A DNA stretch of 64,000 nucleotides, taken from positions 372,001 to 436,000 of the forward strand of contig JADJVX010000018.1 of NCBI GenBank assembly GCA_016710385.1, read 5' to 3'. Of this stretch, positions 1 through 9,152 are shown piece by piece. The notes beneath the pieces are model-generated. The model ran no database searches. It was not told where the DNA came from and was given only the letters and a program-made list of their open reading frames with translations. Every line of letters begins with the position of its first letter. Positions within the stretch are counted from its first letter, which is position 1. Both the position numbers and the translations under genes were made by a program. Origin of the DNA: Actinomycetales bacterium (GTDB lineage: Bacteria; Actinomycetota; Actinomycetes; Actinomycetales; Dermatophilaceae).

Positions 1-621
1 CTTGAACTTCATCGACAGCGGCCAGTAGTGCGGCGGCGTCCAGAAGAAGATCACCAGGAAGAGGATCCACGCCGACCAGGACACCGTGTTCGTCACGGCC
101 GACCAGCCGATGAGGACCGGCATACACCCGGCCGCGCCACCCCAGACGATGTTCTGCGGCGTGCGACGCTTGAGCACCACGCTGTAGATGCCGACGTAGA
201 AGGCAAAGGCCGCCAGAGCCAGCCAGGCGCTGAGCCAGTTGACCAGCAGCCCCAGCACGAGCGTCGCGGCGGCGCACAAGGCGATGCCGAAGACCACAGC
301 CGATCGGGTGGTGATCGTGCCGGTGACCAGCGGACGGCTCGCCGTGCGGTTCATCAGCGCGTCGATGTCGCGGTCGATGACGCAGTTGAGCGAGTTGGCC
401 GCGCCAGCCGAGAGGGTGCCACCGACCAGGGTCGCGAGGATGAGTCCGAGAGAGGGAATGCCGCGCTCGGCCAGGAACATCACCGGCACCGTCGTGATGA
501 GCAGCAACTCGATGATCCGGGGCTTGGTGAGGGCGACGTACTGCCCGACCATGAACCAGATCCCCCGCCCGGTCGGTCCAGGCGTCGAGGCTAGTTCGGC
601 GCGCGGATCGATAGCGGTCAC
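1..621 (-). CDS. ctaB: Heme O synthase (protoheme IX farnesyltransferase), C-terminus outside window
   Basis: Membrane prenyltransferase that adds farnesyl to heme B to give heme O for aa3-type cytochrome oxidase. 207 codons are present; the family is about 300 residues, so the C-terminal third lies beyond the left edge. The GTG start at 621 is followed by ALTKPRIIELLLITTVPVM, the usual N-terminal pattern. The Asp-rich prenyl-diphosphate motif NCVIDRDIDALMNRT is near residue 75, and hydrophobic helices continue to the edge (FWTPPHYWPLSMKFK). It is divergent from the pentose-phosphate operon, a common actinobacterial arrangement. The identification is secure; the start is chosen because it gives the expected N-terminus. 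Confidence 0.93.
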   Translation of the reverse strand, partial: MTAIDPRAELASTPGPTGRGIWFMVGQYVALTKPRIIELLLITTVPVMFLAERGIPSLGLILATLVGGTLSAGAANSLNCVIDRDIDALMNRTASRPLVTGTITTRSAVVFGIALCAAATLVLGLLVNWLSAWLALAAFAFYVGIYSVVLKRRTPQNIVWGGAAGCMPVLIGWSAVTNTVSWSAWILFLVIFFWTPPHYWPLSMKFK

Positions 622-808
622 GATTCGGGAGTCTACCTGGGGGTAAGGCAACATCCAGCACGAGCCCTGGGGCTCTGCGCACCGGCCACTAGGCTCGATC
701 CCGACGCCAGTCAGCGACGACCAGCCCCACCGGAGACCGCCACCGAGGCCGTCCCCCGGCCCCCCGAGCCGTCGCCACGCACCGTTTTTCGAACGAGGAG
801 ATCCTTCG

Positions 809-3001
809 GTGACATCCGAAACGTCCAGCCCCACGTCGACCCTCACCTCGTCACTCGCTGAGCGCGACCGGACCCTGGAGCGTCCACGCGCGAGCCTGGC
901 CGGTTGGACCGACCTCGATGTCCGCGCGGTGGACACGGCCCGCGTGCTCGCCGCCGATGCCGTGCAGCGCGTGGGCAACGGCCACCCCGGCACGGCGATG
1001 TCGTTGGCCCCGGCCGCCTACCTGCTCTACCAGCAGGTCATGACCCACGACCCGAGTGACCCGTTGTGGCTGGGCCGGGACCGCTTCGTCTTGTCCTGCG
1101 GCCACTCCAGCCTCACGCAGTACATCCAGCTCTACCTCGCCGGCAGCGGACTCGAACTTGACGACCTCCAGTCGCTGCGCACGTGGGGTGCCAAAACCCC
1201 CGGCCACCCCGAGGTCCACCACACCGCCGGCGTCGAGATCACGACCGGTCCGCTCGGCTCCGGGCTGGCCTCCGCCGTCGGGATGGCGATGGGCCAACGG
1301 CGTCAGCGCGGTCTGTTTGACCCCGACGCCCCTGTCGGCGAGAGCGTCTTCGACCACACCATCTACGTGCTGTGCAGCGACGGTGACATCCAGGAGGGCG
1401 TGTCGCACGAGGCTTGTTCGTTGGCCGGCCACCAGGAGCTCGGCAACCTTGTCGTCATTTACGACCAGAACCAGATCTCCATCGAGGACGACACCGACAT
1501 CGCCTTCTCCGAGGACGTCGCCGCGCGCTTCCGCGCCTACGGCTGGGACGTGCGGATCGTCGACTGGCGCGGGGACCATGCCGATGGCTCGGGTGGCCAC
1601 GGCTACATCGAGGATGTCGACGCCCTGTTTGCCGCGCTGGAGGCCGGTAAGGCGGTCACGGATCGCCCCACGCTCATCGTGCTGCGCACGATCATCGCGT
1701 GGCCCGCTCCCACCAAGCAGGACACCGGCGGCGCGCATGGTTCGGCCCTGGGCGCCGACGAGGTCGCGGCGCTGAAGGGGCTGCTGGGATTCGACCCTGA
1801 GCGCAGCTTCCAGGTCGATCCCGCGGTCATCGCCCACACCCGCGCGGTGGCCGACCGGGGCCAGCAGGCCCATGCGGCCTGGCAGCAGCGGTATGCCGGG
1901 TGGCGCACGGCATACCCGGAGCGCGCCGCACTGCTGGACCGCATCATGTCGGGCGAGCTGCCAGAGGGCATTGCCGATGCCCTCCCGACCTGGGCGCCCG
2001 ACGCCAAGGGCGTCGCCACCCGGGCTGCGTCCGGGGCGGTCCTCACCGCGCTCGCCGGCGTCATGCCCGAGCTGTGGGGTGGGTCGGCCGACCTCGCCGA
2101 GAGCAACAACACGACGATGAAGGGCGAGCCGTCCTTCATTCCCTCGGACCGGCAGACGCGCACCTGGGCGGGCGGGCCCTACGGTCGCACGCTGCACTTC
2201 GGCATCCGGGAGTTCGGGATGGGCTGCATCCTCAACGGCATCGCCCTCGAGGGGCTGACCCGCCCCTATGGCGGCACCTTCCTGGTCTTCTCCGACTACA
2301 TGCGCCCGGCCGTGCGCCTGGCGGCGATCCAGCAGGTGCCAGTCACCTTCGTGTGGACCCACGACTCCATCGGTCTGGGCGAGGACGGCCCCACCCACCA
2401 GCCGATCGAGCAGCTCGCCGCCCTGCGCGCGATGCCCGGCCTAGACGTCGTCCGGCCCGCCGACGCCAACGAGACGGCCGCTGCGTGGCTGACCATCCTG
2501 CGCCAGGCCCGGCCCGCCGGGTTGGCACTGAGCCGCCAGAACCTGCCCATCATCGACCGGAACGAATACGGCTCGGTCGAGGGCGTGGCCAAGGGTGGCT
2601 ATGTCCTGGCCGATGCCGCGGCCGACACCCCCCTGCAGGTCGTCATCGTCGCGACCGGGTCCGAGGTCTCCCTCGCGCTGCAGGCTCGAAAAACACTGCA
2701 GGACAAGGGAATCGGCACTCGCATCGTGTCGATGCCATGCCGCGAATGGTTCGCTGACCAGCCGAGCAGCTACCGCGACGAGGTGCTGCCGCCGGCGGTG
2801 CGTGCCCGGGTGAGCGTCGAGGCCGGCGCCTCCCAGGGCTGGCGAGAGATCGTCGGCGACGCCGGCCGCATCATCGCGATTGACCACTTCGGCGCGTCCG
2901 CAGACGCGGCCACGCTGTTCCGGGAGTTCGGATTCACGCCCGAGGCCGTCGTCGCGGCCGCCGAGGAATCCCTGTTGACTGTTTCTGGAGAAAGCCGATG
3001 A
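809..3001 (+). CDS. tkt: Transketolase
   Basis: Thiamine-diphosphate enzyme of the non-oxidative pentose-phosphate pathway, cytoplasmic, 730 residues (usual about 700). Visible motifs in order: GNGHPGTAMSLAPAAYLLY (about residue 57), GPLGSGLASAVGMAMG, the ThDP/Mg motif CSDGDIQEGVSHEA, DQNQISIEDDTDIAFSED, SADLAESNNT, FGIREFGMG with the catalytic Glu, and THDSIGLGEDGPTHQPIEQL. The GTG at 809 is preceded by GAGGAG (795-800) at a good distance. First gene of tkt-tal-zwf-opcA-pgl; its stop overlaps the tal start by 4 bases (ATGA), which suggests translational coupling. Confidence 0.97.
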   Translation: MTSETSSPTSTLTSSLAERDRTLERPRASLAGWTDLDVRAVDTARVLAADAVQRVGNGHPGTAMSLAPAAYLLYQQVMTHDPSDPLWLGRDRFVLSCGHSSLTQYIQLYLAGSGLELDDLQSLRTWGAKTPGHPEVHHTAGVEITTGPLGSGLASAVGMAMGQRRQRGLFDPDAPVGESVFDHTIYVLCSDGDIQEGVSHEACSLAGHQELGNLVVIYDQNQISIEDDTDIAFSEDVAARFRAYGWDVRIVDWRGDHADGSGGHGYIEDVDALFAALEAGKAVTDRPTLIVLRTIIAWPAPTKQDTGGAHGSALGADEVAALKGLLGFDPERSFQVDPAVIAHTRAVADRGQQAHAAWQQRYAGWRTAYPERAALLDRIMSGELPEGIADALPTWAPDAKGVATRAASGAVLTALAGVMPELWGGSADLAESNNTTMKGEPSFIPSDRQTRTWAGGPYGRTLHFGIREFGMGCILNGIALEGLTRPYGGTFLVFSDYMRPAVRLAAIQQVPVTFVWTHDSIGLGEDGPTHQPIEQLAALRAMPGLDVVRPADANETAAAWLTILRQARPAGLALSRQNLPIIDRNEYGSVEGVAKGGYVLADAAADTPLQVVIVATGSEVSLALQARKTLQDKGIGTRIVSMPCREWFADQPSSYRDEVLPPAVRARVSVEAGASQGWREIVGDAGRIIAIDHFGASADAATLFREFGFTPEAVVAAAEESLLTVSGESR

Positions 3002-4113
3002 GCACCGCAGACCAGCCGCTCGCCGACCTCACCGCCGCAGGCGTCTCGATCTGGCTGGACGATCTCTCCCGCGCTCGCCTGGCCAGCGGCGGGCTGGCGC
3101 AACTCACCGAGGACTGGCACGTCACCGGCGTGACCTCCAACCCGTCGATCTTCCAGGCTGCGATCACCGGCAGCGACGACTACGCCGACGACCTCGCTCG
3201 GCACGCCCGGGCCGGTCACAGCGCCGACGAGGCGGTCTTCGCCATGACGACCGACGATGTGCGCGCCGCGTGCGACGTCCTGCGGCCGGTCTACGACCGC
3301 ACCGAGGGGCTGGATGGTCGGGTCTCGATCGAGGTCGACCCCCGCATTGCGCACGACACCGCCGCGACGATCGCCCAGGCGCGAGCGCTGTATGCCGCCG
3401 TCGGCCGGGACAACGTCATGATCAAGATCCCCGCCACCTTGGCTGGCCTGCCGGCGATCAGCGCGGTCCTGGCCGAGGGGATCAGCGTCAATGTCACATT
3501 GATCTTCGCGTTGGAGCGCTACCGCGCGGTCATGCACGCCTTCCTCGACGGCATGGAACGGGCCCGGGATGCCGGGCACGCCCTCGACCGGATCTTCTCG
3601 GTGGCGTCCTTCTTCGTCTCTCGCGTCGACACCGAGATCGACCGCCAGTTGCAGGAGATCGGAAGCCCCGACGCGTTGGCCATGCGCGGCCACGCTGGGG
3701 TGGCCAACGCCCGGTTGGCCTACCAAGCCTTCCAGGAGGTCGTCCAGACCCCCCGATGGCAGAGCCTGGCCGACGATGGCGCCCACCCGCAGCGCCCGTT
3801 GTGGGCCTCCACAGGAGTCAAGGACCCGGCATACCCAGACACGCTGTATGTCACCGAACTGGTCGCCCCACTCACGGTCAACACCATGCCGGAGAAGACC
3901 CTCCGGGCCGTGGCCGACCACGGGGTGATCACGGGCGACACCGTCACCGCGACCTACCCCCAGGCACAGGAGGCGCTCGATCGGTTGGCGGAGTTGGGGA
4001 TCTCCTACCCGCAGGTCGTCGACACTCTCGAGCGCGAGGGCGTGGCGAAATTCGAGACGGCCTGGGAGTCGTTGCTGGCAGACGTGGCGGCGGGGCTAAA
4101 GTCCGCTTCATGA
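2998..4113 (+). CDS. tal: Transaldolase
   Basis: Moves a dihydroxyacetone unit between sugar phosphates through a Schiff-base lysine. 371 residues, the long form usual in actinobacteria. Motifs: VTSNPSIFQAAI near residue 43, DNVMIKIPAT followed by GLPAISAVLAEGISVNVTLIF (the lysine-bearing strand), FFVSRVDTEID, and WASTGVKDPAYPDTLYV with VNTMPEKTL near the C-terminus. Start and stop overlap tkt and zwf by 4 bases each, so it belongs to a tightly coupled operon. Confidence 0.97.
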   Translation: MSTADQPLADLTAAGVSIWLDDLSRARLASGGLAQLTEDWHVTGVTSNPSIFQAAITGSDDYADDLARHARAGHSADEAVFAMTTDDVRAACDVLRPVYDRTEGLDGRVSIEVDPRIAHDTAATIAQARALYAAVGRDNVMIKIPATLAGLPAISAVLAEGISVNVTLIFALERYRAVMHAFLDGMERARDAGHALDRIFSVASFFVSRVDTEIDRQLQEIGSPDALAMRGHAGVANARLAYQAFQEVVQTPRWQSLADDGAHPQRPLWASTGVKDPAYPDTLYVTELVAPLTVNTMPEKTLRAVADHGVITGDTVTATYPQAQEALDRLAELGISYPQVVDTLEREGVAKFETAWESLLADVAAGLKSAS

Positions 4114-5651
4114 GGCCTGCCCGCATCGCCGCCGGGGTCAACCCACTACGCGACCCCAGAGACAAGCGGCTGGCCCGCATCGCGGGACCGTGTGCTCTGG
4201 TCCTGTTCGGGGTCACCGGCGACCTGGCTCGCAAGAAGCTCATGCCGGCGATCTACGACCTGGCCAACCGTGGTCTCCTGCCACCGGGCTTCTCGCTGGT
4301 CGGGTTCGCGCGGCGCGACTGGGCGGATCAGGACTTCGGCCAGATCGTCCACGACGCGGTCCGCCAATACGCCCGCACCCCCTTCCGCGAGGACGTCTAC
4401 CAGAACCTCGCCGAAGGGTTCCGCTTCGTGCCGGGCAGTTTCGACGACGACACCGCATTCGATCAGCTCTCCGAGACGGTGCACCGGCTCGAACGGGAAC
4501 GCGGCACCGGCGGCAATCTCGCCTTCTACCTGTCCATCCCGCCTGCCTTCTTCGCCCAGGTCTGCCAGCAGCTGGAACGCTCCGGCCTGGCTCGGCGAGA
4601 TTCCGGTGGATGGCGCCGCGTCGTCATCGAGAAGCCTTTCGGCCACGACTTGGCCTCTGCCCAAGAGCTGGAGCGGGTCGTGAGCTCGGTGTTCCCGCCC
4701 GACGCGGTCTTCCGGATCGACCATTACCTCGGCAAGGAGACGGTCCAGAACATCCTCGCCCTGCGTTTCGCCAACCAGCTCTTCGAGCCGGTGTGGAACA
4801 ACAACTACGTCGACCATGTGCAGATCACCATGGCCGAGGACATCGGCATCGGCGGCCGGGCCGGCTATTACGACGGCATCGGCGCCGCCCGAGACGTGAT
4901 CCAGAACCACCTGCTCCAACTGCTCGCGCTCACCGCAATGGAAGAGCCCTCCTGCTTCGAGGCCTCGGCCCTGCGCGCCGAAAAGGAGAAGGCGCTCGCC
5001 GCCGTCCGGGTCCCGAAGGACATCGGCCGGCATACGGCTCACGGGCAGTATGCCGCCGGGTGGCAGGGCGGCGAGGAGGTCATCGGCTATCTCCAGGAGT
5101 TGGGGGTTGCCCCCGACTCCACAACCGAGACGTATGCCGCCATCCGGCTTGACGTCGCGACCCGCCGGTGGGCCGGAGTGCCGTTCTACCTGCGCACCGG
5201 CAAACGGCTGGGCAAGCGGGTCACCGAGATCGCGGTGGTGTTCAAGCGGGCTCCGCACCTGCCCTTCGAGGCCACCGCGACCGAGGAACTCGGTCAGAAC
5301 GCCATCGTCATCCGGGTGCAACCCGATGAGGGGGTGACGATCCGCTTCGGCTCCAAGGTGCCGGGGGGCCAGATGGACATTCGCGACGTGACCATGGACT
5401 TCGGCTATGGCACGGCCTTCACCGAGTCCTCGCCGGAGGCCTACGAACGGCTCATCCTCGACGTGCTGCTCGGCGACCCACCGCTGTTCCCGCGGCATGA
5501 AGAGGTCGAGTTGTCCTGGCGGATCCTCGATCCCATCGTGAAATCCTGGGCGCGGCGTGGCCAGCCCGAGCCCTACGACCCGGGTGGCTGGGGTCCGGCG
5601 TCCAGCGACGCGATGATGGCCCGCGACGGACGCACGTGGAGAATGCCATGA
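4110..5651 (+). CDS. zwf: Glucose-6-phosphate 1-dehydrogenase
   Basis: First step of the oxidative pentose-phosphate pathway, giving 6-phosphogluconolactone and NADPH. The ATG at 4110 overlaps the tal stop (ATGA) and gives 513 residues, the family length; the open frame extends far upstream inside tal but that part is not Zwf. Motifs: Rossmann segment LFGVTGDLARKKLMPA near residue 30, substrate/active site RIDHYLGKE around residue 205, then VQITMAEDIGIGGRAGYYD and FYLRTGKRL. Followed by the assembly factor opcA with another 4-base overlap. Confidence 0.97.
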   Translation: MRPARIAAGVNPLRDPRDKRLARIAGPCALVLFGVTGDLARKKLMPAIYDLANRGLLPPGFSLVGFARRDWADQDFGQIVHDAVRQYARTPFREDVYQNLAEGFRFVPGSFDDDTAFDQLSETVHRLERERGTGGNLAFYLSIPPAFFAQVCQQLERSGLARRDSGGWRRVVIEKPFGHDLASAQELERVVSSVFPPDAVFRIDHYLGKETVQNILALRFANQLFEPVWNNNYVDHVQITMAEDIGIGGRAGYYDGIGAARDVIQNHLLQLLALTAMEEPSCFEASALRAEKEKALAAVRVPKDIGRHTAHGQYAAGWQGGEEVIGYLQELGVAPDSTTETYAAIRLDVATRRWAGVPFYLRTGKRLGKRVTEIAVVFKRAPHLPFEATATEELGQNAIVIRVQPDEGVTIRFGSKVPGGQMDIRDVTMDFGYGTAFTESSPEAYERLILDVLLGDPPLFPRHEEVELSWRILDPIVKSWARRGQPEPYDPGGWGPASSDAMMARDGRTWRMP

Positions 5652-6673
5652 TCATCGACCTGCCGGGAACCTCCACCTCTGCGGTGGCGAAGAAACTCGT
5701 TCAGCTGCGCAACGAGGTCGGCGCCATGGCCTTGGGCCGAGTGCTCACCCTGGTCATCGTCGTCGGACCGGATGACGCAGAAGACGTCATCGACATCGCC
5801 ACCGAGGCCAGTCGGCAACACCCATGCCGGGTCCTCGTGGTGATCTCCGGCACCAAACGTGGGGCCAGCCGCATCGACGGGCAGATCCGCATCGGCGGCG
5901 ACGCCGGTGCCAGCGAGGTCGTCGTGCTGCGGCTGTTCGGACCCCTCGCGGGCCATGCCCCATCGGTGATCATCCCGCTGCTGCTGCCCGACTCCCCCAT
6001 CGTCGCGTGGTGGCCGCGGCAGGCTCCTGCCGACCTGTCCGAAGATCCCATCGCACGCCTGGCTGCGCGGCGCATCACCGATGCCGCGGAGGCCGGCCGA
6101 CCACGCAAGGCGCTGGCCCAACGCGCGGAGCACTACCGCCCGGGCGACACCGACCTGGCCTGGACCCGCATCACCTTGTGGCGTGGCCTGCTCGCCGCGG
6201 CCTTGGACGGCCCGCCGTACGAGCCCGTCACGTCCGCGTCGGTTTCCGGCGCCGCCGATTCGCCGTCCACGGACCTGCTGGCTGCCTGGCTCGCCCACGC
6301 CCTTCGGATCGACGTGACCCGAGTCAACACCCCCGATGGCAGCGGCATCCGCAGCGTGCGCCTCGATCGACCCAGCGGCCCGATCGAGCTCGTGCGCCCG
6401 GGTGATTTCGTCGCCACGATGACCCAACCTGGTCAACCGGAGCGACGCATCTCGTTACGTCGCCGACGCGACGCCGAATGCCTGGCCGACGAGTTGCGCC
6501 GCCTGGACCCTGACGACATCTATGACGAGGTGCTTCGGTCGGGGCTGACAACCGTTCAACCCAGCCCCGATGCCACCCCAGGCACGACGACGATCAGCGA
6601 GGCGCGCCGACGCAACGAGCGCCGCCAGCGCAATCGCGCCGCCCAACTGGTCAGCGAGTCGGTCGGGTTTTGA
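5648..6673 (+). CDS. opcA: Glucose-6-phosphate dehydrogenase assembly protein OpcA
   Basis: Actinobacterial/cyanobacterial partner that assembles or redox-tunes Zwf. 341 residues from ATG 5648, which overlaps the zwf stop (ATGA) and has GGAG at 5638-5641; an in-frame GTG at 5636 is less likely. Recognised by the N-terminus MIIDLPGTSTSAVAKKLVQ, the central segment LLLPDSPIVAWWP, and the basic C-terminus ending in RRRNERRQRNRAAQLVSES. Its place directly after zwf is the standard one. Confidence 0.93.
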   Translation: MIIDLPGTSTSAVAKKLVQLRNEVGAMALGRVLTLVIVVGPDDAEDVIDIATEASRQHPCRVLVVISGTKRGASRIDGQIRIGGDAGASEVVVLRLFGPLAGHAPSVIIPLLLPDSPIVAWWPRQAPADLSEDPIARLAARRITDAAEAGRPRKALAQRAEHYRPGDTDLAWTRITLWRGLLAAALDGPPYEPVTSASVSGAADSPSTDLLAAWLAHALRIDVTRVNTPDGSGIRSVRLDRPSGPIELVRPGDFVATMTQPGQPERRISLRRRRDAECLADELRRLDPDDIYDEVLRSGLTTVQPSPDATPGTTTISEARRRNERRQRNRAAQLVSESVGF

Positions 6674-6693
6674 CCGACGGTTCGTGACGCGTC

Positions 6694-7455
6694 GTGACGG
6701 CATACCAGCGTCCGATTCTTCTGGTCCACCGCGACCGGGAACTGCTCGTCGCGGCCTCGGGCGCTCGCTTGCTCTTAGCCCTCTCGGAGGCGCAATCGCG
6801 ATCCGGCACCGCCCATCTCGTGCTCACTGGCGGCGGCATGGGATCGGCGATCCTTGCCGGCGCAGGCGCCAGCGGGCTGTTGGGGCTGGTCGACTGGGGC
6901 CGCCTGCACGTGTGGTGGGGTGATGAGCGCTACCTGCCAACCGGGCATCCGGATCGCAACGACACGCAGAACCGCGCCGCCCTGCTGGACTCGCTTCCGC
7001 TTGACCCCGCGAAAGTGCACGCTGTGGCCGGTCCGGACCGCAGCGGCTCGGTCCACGAGAGCGCCAGGGGGTATGCCGGTGAACTCGCCGCCGCAGCTGC
7101 TCCCGGACAGCCGGTGCCGGACTTCGACATCCTCCTGCTGGGCGTCGGCCCGGACGCGCACGTCGCCTCGCTCTTTCCCGGGCACGGCAGTCTGTCGGTG
7201 ACCGACCGGGCCGTCATGGGGATCAGCGACTCCCCCAAGCCTCCGCCGGATCGGGTCACGATGACCTTTCCGACGCTGGCGCGGGCAACCCAGACGTGGT
7301 TCCTCGTCTCAGGGGCCGACAAGGCTGATGCGGTTCAGCGTTCGCTCGCGGGCGCCCCGACCAATCAGGCACCTGCGGGCACGCCGCACGGACGGCAACG
7401 GACCCTGTGGTTGGTCGACGCCGCGGCTGCCGGGCAGACCCTGACTACTGAATGA
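6694..7455 (+). CDS. pgl: 6-phosphogluconolactonase
   Basis: Hydrolyses the lactone made by Zwf. 253 residues with the NagB/SugarP-isomerase-type motifs HLVLTGGGMGSAIL, WGRLHVWWGDERYLP and DILLLGVGPDAHVASLFPGH. Starts at GTG 6694, 20 bases after opcA, and closes the pentose-phosphate operon. Its last 11 bases overlap the end of the convergent rbpA (7445-7455), so transcripts from the two sides must meet here. An octamer CGGCATAC lies at its start. Confidence 0.95.
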   Translation: MTAYQRPILLVHRDRELLVAASGARLLLALSEAQSRSGTAHLVLTGGGMGSAILAGAGASGLLGLVDWGRLHVWWGDERYLPTGHPDRNDTQNRAALLDSLPLDPAKVHAVAGPDRSGSVHESARGYAGELAAAAAPGQPVPDFDILLLGVGPDAHVASLFPGHGSLSVTDRAVMGISDSPKPPPDRVTMTFPTLARATQTWFLVSGADKADAVQRSLAGAPTNQAPAGTPHGRQRTLWLVDAAAAGQTLTTE

Positions 7456-7795
7456 GCCCTCGGTCGCGCAGCGCCGAGAGTGCCTCGTCGAGGATCGCCT
7501 GACCGTCGGCGTCGGAGCGCCGCTCCTTCACGTAAGCCAGGTGGGTCTTGTAGGGCTCGACCTTCGGCGGGGCCGGCGGGTTTTCGCGGTCCTGACCGGC
7601 CGGCAGTCCGCACCGGGGACAGTCCCAGTGCTCCGGCGGCACCATGCCGGGCTCCTGAGCGAAGCTCGGGCGGGTCTCGTGGCGGTTGGAGCACCAGTAC
7701 GACACGTGAACCCGCGGAGCGGCCTCGCCACGCTCGGCCTCACCCATCGGTCCGGCGCCGACCCGACTGCCACGAATTGCGTTACCACTTGCCAT
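7445..7795 (-). CDS. rbpA: RNA polymerase-binding protein RbpA
   Basis: Actinobacterial activator that binds RNA polymerase and the housekeeping sigma factor and helps open promoters. 116 residues: N-terminal MASGNAIRGSRVGAGP, a zinc-ribbon-like core with SYWCSNRH and WDCPRCG, the basic linker and sigma-interacting tail EPYKTHLAYVKERR. It sits after secG on the minus strand, 15 bases away, and converges on pgl with an 11-base overlap. Confidence 0.95.
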   Translation of the reverse strand: MASGNAIRGSRVGAGPMGEAERGEAAPRVHVSYWCSNRHETRPSFAQEPGMVPPEHWDCPRCGLPAGQDRENPPAPPKVEPYKTHLAYVKERRSDADGQAILDEALSALRDRGLIQ

Positions 7796-7810
7796 GATGT
7801 CTCCCCCGTC

Positions 7811-8059
7811 TCAGGCCGCGACGAACCGCTCGAGCAGTCCGAGGCCGACCACGGCCGCGAACCACACCACGGCGACGGCGATGGTGAACCGGTCGAGGTT
7901 ACGCTCCGCCACCGTCGACCCACCCAGCGATGAGGACATCCCGCCGCCGAACATGTCCGACAGGCCACCGCCCTTCCCCTTGTGCATGAGGATCAGCAGG
8001 GTGAGGAACAGGCTCGAGATGACGAGCAGCACCTGAAGGGCGATCTTGACCGCGTTCAC
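7811..8059 (-). CDS. secG: Preprotein translocase subunit SecG
   Basis: Small integral membrane subunit of the SecYEG channel. 82 residues from GTG 8059 (VNAVKIALQVLLVISSLFLTLLILMHKGKGGG), two hydrophobic helices separated by the Gly/Ser loop GLSDMFGGGMSSSLGGSTVAERN. The open frame continues upstream to 8161 but that part lacks SecG features, and the GTG has purines (GAGAGAG) upstream. The usual tpiA-secG linkage is interrupted here by a hydrolase gene. Confidence 0.94.
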   Translation of the reverse strand: MNAVKIALQVLLVISSLFLTLLILMHKGKGGGLSDMFGGGMSSSLGGSTVAERNLDRFTIAVAVVWFAAVVGLGLLERFVAA

Positions 8060-8191
8060 TGACGCTCTCTCTCGCGATGGTTGGGCGGGGGCCGACACGG
8101 CCAAGGGCCAGAATACCTCCCGACTCCAGGACGCCGAACACCTCGGGTCGGGACGCGCCATGTGCCGCGCCGGACGAAGGCGCGTCGCCGG

Positions 8192-9073
8192 TCATGCCGA
8201 GGTGGTCCCGGCGATCCGGGACAGCACCTCAGCGGCGACAACGGCGGGCTGGCACTCGGGCAGCCAATGGCCCGCGTCCAGGGCAACGAAACGGTACGGG
8301 GCCTGGACGAACTCGCCCGTGCGGTGCGCCCCGTAGGCGCCCAGCGCGGCGTCCTGGCTGCCCCACAGGTAGGTCGTGGGCACCGTGACGACGGTGGACC
8401 GGGGCGGCCTGGGGGGCCCGCCCCGGGTTGAGACCGCTTTGCCCGACCGGGACCGGGTTCTCGGCCGAGCGTCGCGATACCACCCGATGGGTCCGCGCAG
8501 GTCGTCGGTGGTGGCGAAGCGTGCCACGTAGTGGGCCACCCGCTCCGGCGGCAGGCCGCCGCGCCGAAGCGTCGGTCCCAGCTTGCGCAGCAGGAGCCGT
8601 TCCGGCAGCACGGGGACCTGGAAGGCGGCCATGTACCAACTGCGGCGCCGTTGATCCGTGGTGCGCAGCGCCTGCCGAAATGCGGTGGGGTGCGGGGTCG
8701 ACAACGTGGTCAGCGTGGTGACCCGGTGCGGGTGCCGGATCGCGAGTTCCCAGGCAATCGCGGCACCCCAGTCGTGCCCGACGATGTGCGCGCGGTCGGC
8801 TCCGGCTCCGTCGAGCAGGGCAAGGACGTCGCCGACCAACTCGCGCACGGCATACGCGCCGGTATGCCGTGGCCGCGCCTGAGGTGAGTAGCCGCGCTGA
8901 TCCGGCGCCAGGGTGCGGCACCCGCCGGCATGCAACAGCGGTTCGACCTCGCGCCAACACGTGGAGTCCTGGGGAAAACCGTGCAGCAGCACGACCAGGT
9001 CTCCGTCGGCGGGCCCACCGTCACGCACCCGGAAACGCAGCCCGTCGCGTTCGAAACCATCCACGTGACCCAC
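8192..9073 (-). CDS. Alpha/beta hydrolase, epoxide hydrolase/haloalkane dehalogenase type
   Basis: About 293 residues. Sees: oxyanion-hole motif VLLHGFPQDSTCW, DQRGYSPQARP, and the nucleophile elbow IVGHDWGAAIAWE, with Asp as nucleophile, which is typical of epoxide hydrolases and haloalkane dehalogenases. The late LWGSQDAALG and DAGHWLPECQP supply the acid and His. An Arg/Pro-rich stretch (RPRTRSRSGKAV) precedes the last strand and looks like a low-complexity insertion. Substrate cannot be told. It is inserted between tpiA and secG, whose adjacency is otherwise conserved. Start at GTG 9073 or 9064. Confidence 0.82.
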   Translation of the reverse strand: MGHVDGFERDGLRFRVRDGGPADGDLVVLLHGFPQDSTCWREVEPLLHAGGCRTLAPDQRGYSPQARPRHTGAYAVRELVGDVLALLDGAGADRAHIVGHDWGAAIAWELAIRHPHRVTTLTTLSTPHPTAFRQALRTTDQRRRSWYMAAFQVPVLPERLLLRKLGPTLRRGGLPPERVAHYVARFATTDDLRGPIGWYRDARPRTRSRSGKAVSTRGGPPRPPRSTVVTVPTTYLWGSQDAALGAYGAHRTGEFVQAPYRFVALDAGHWLPECQPAVVAAEVLSRIAGTTSA

Positions 9074-9101
9074 GCTAACGGCATACCGCCGACGGGACGC
9101 G

Positions 9102-9136
9102 CAGTGGCCCCCACCCGGTGCGGGCGGAGGCCACTG
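9102..9136 (-). terminator. Hairpin after tpiA
   Basis: Arms CAGTGGCC (9102-9109) and GGCCACTG (9129-9136) with a GC-rich interior, 16 bases behind the tpiA stop on the minus strand and before the hydrolase gene. No U-tract. Likely a terminator or processing hairpin separating the glycolytic operon from the hydrolase. Confidence 0.55.
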
Positions 9137-9152
9137 TGACGTGAACGCGTGC

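Noticed and set aside
3270..4109. N-terminal extension of Zwf
   Set aside because: It runs inside tal in another frame and is Arg/Pro/Gly-rich; the ATGA start at 4110 gives the family length.
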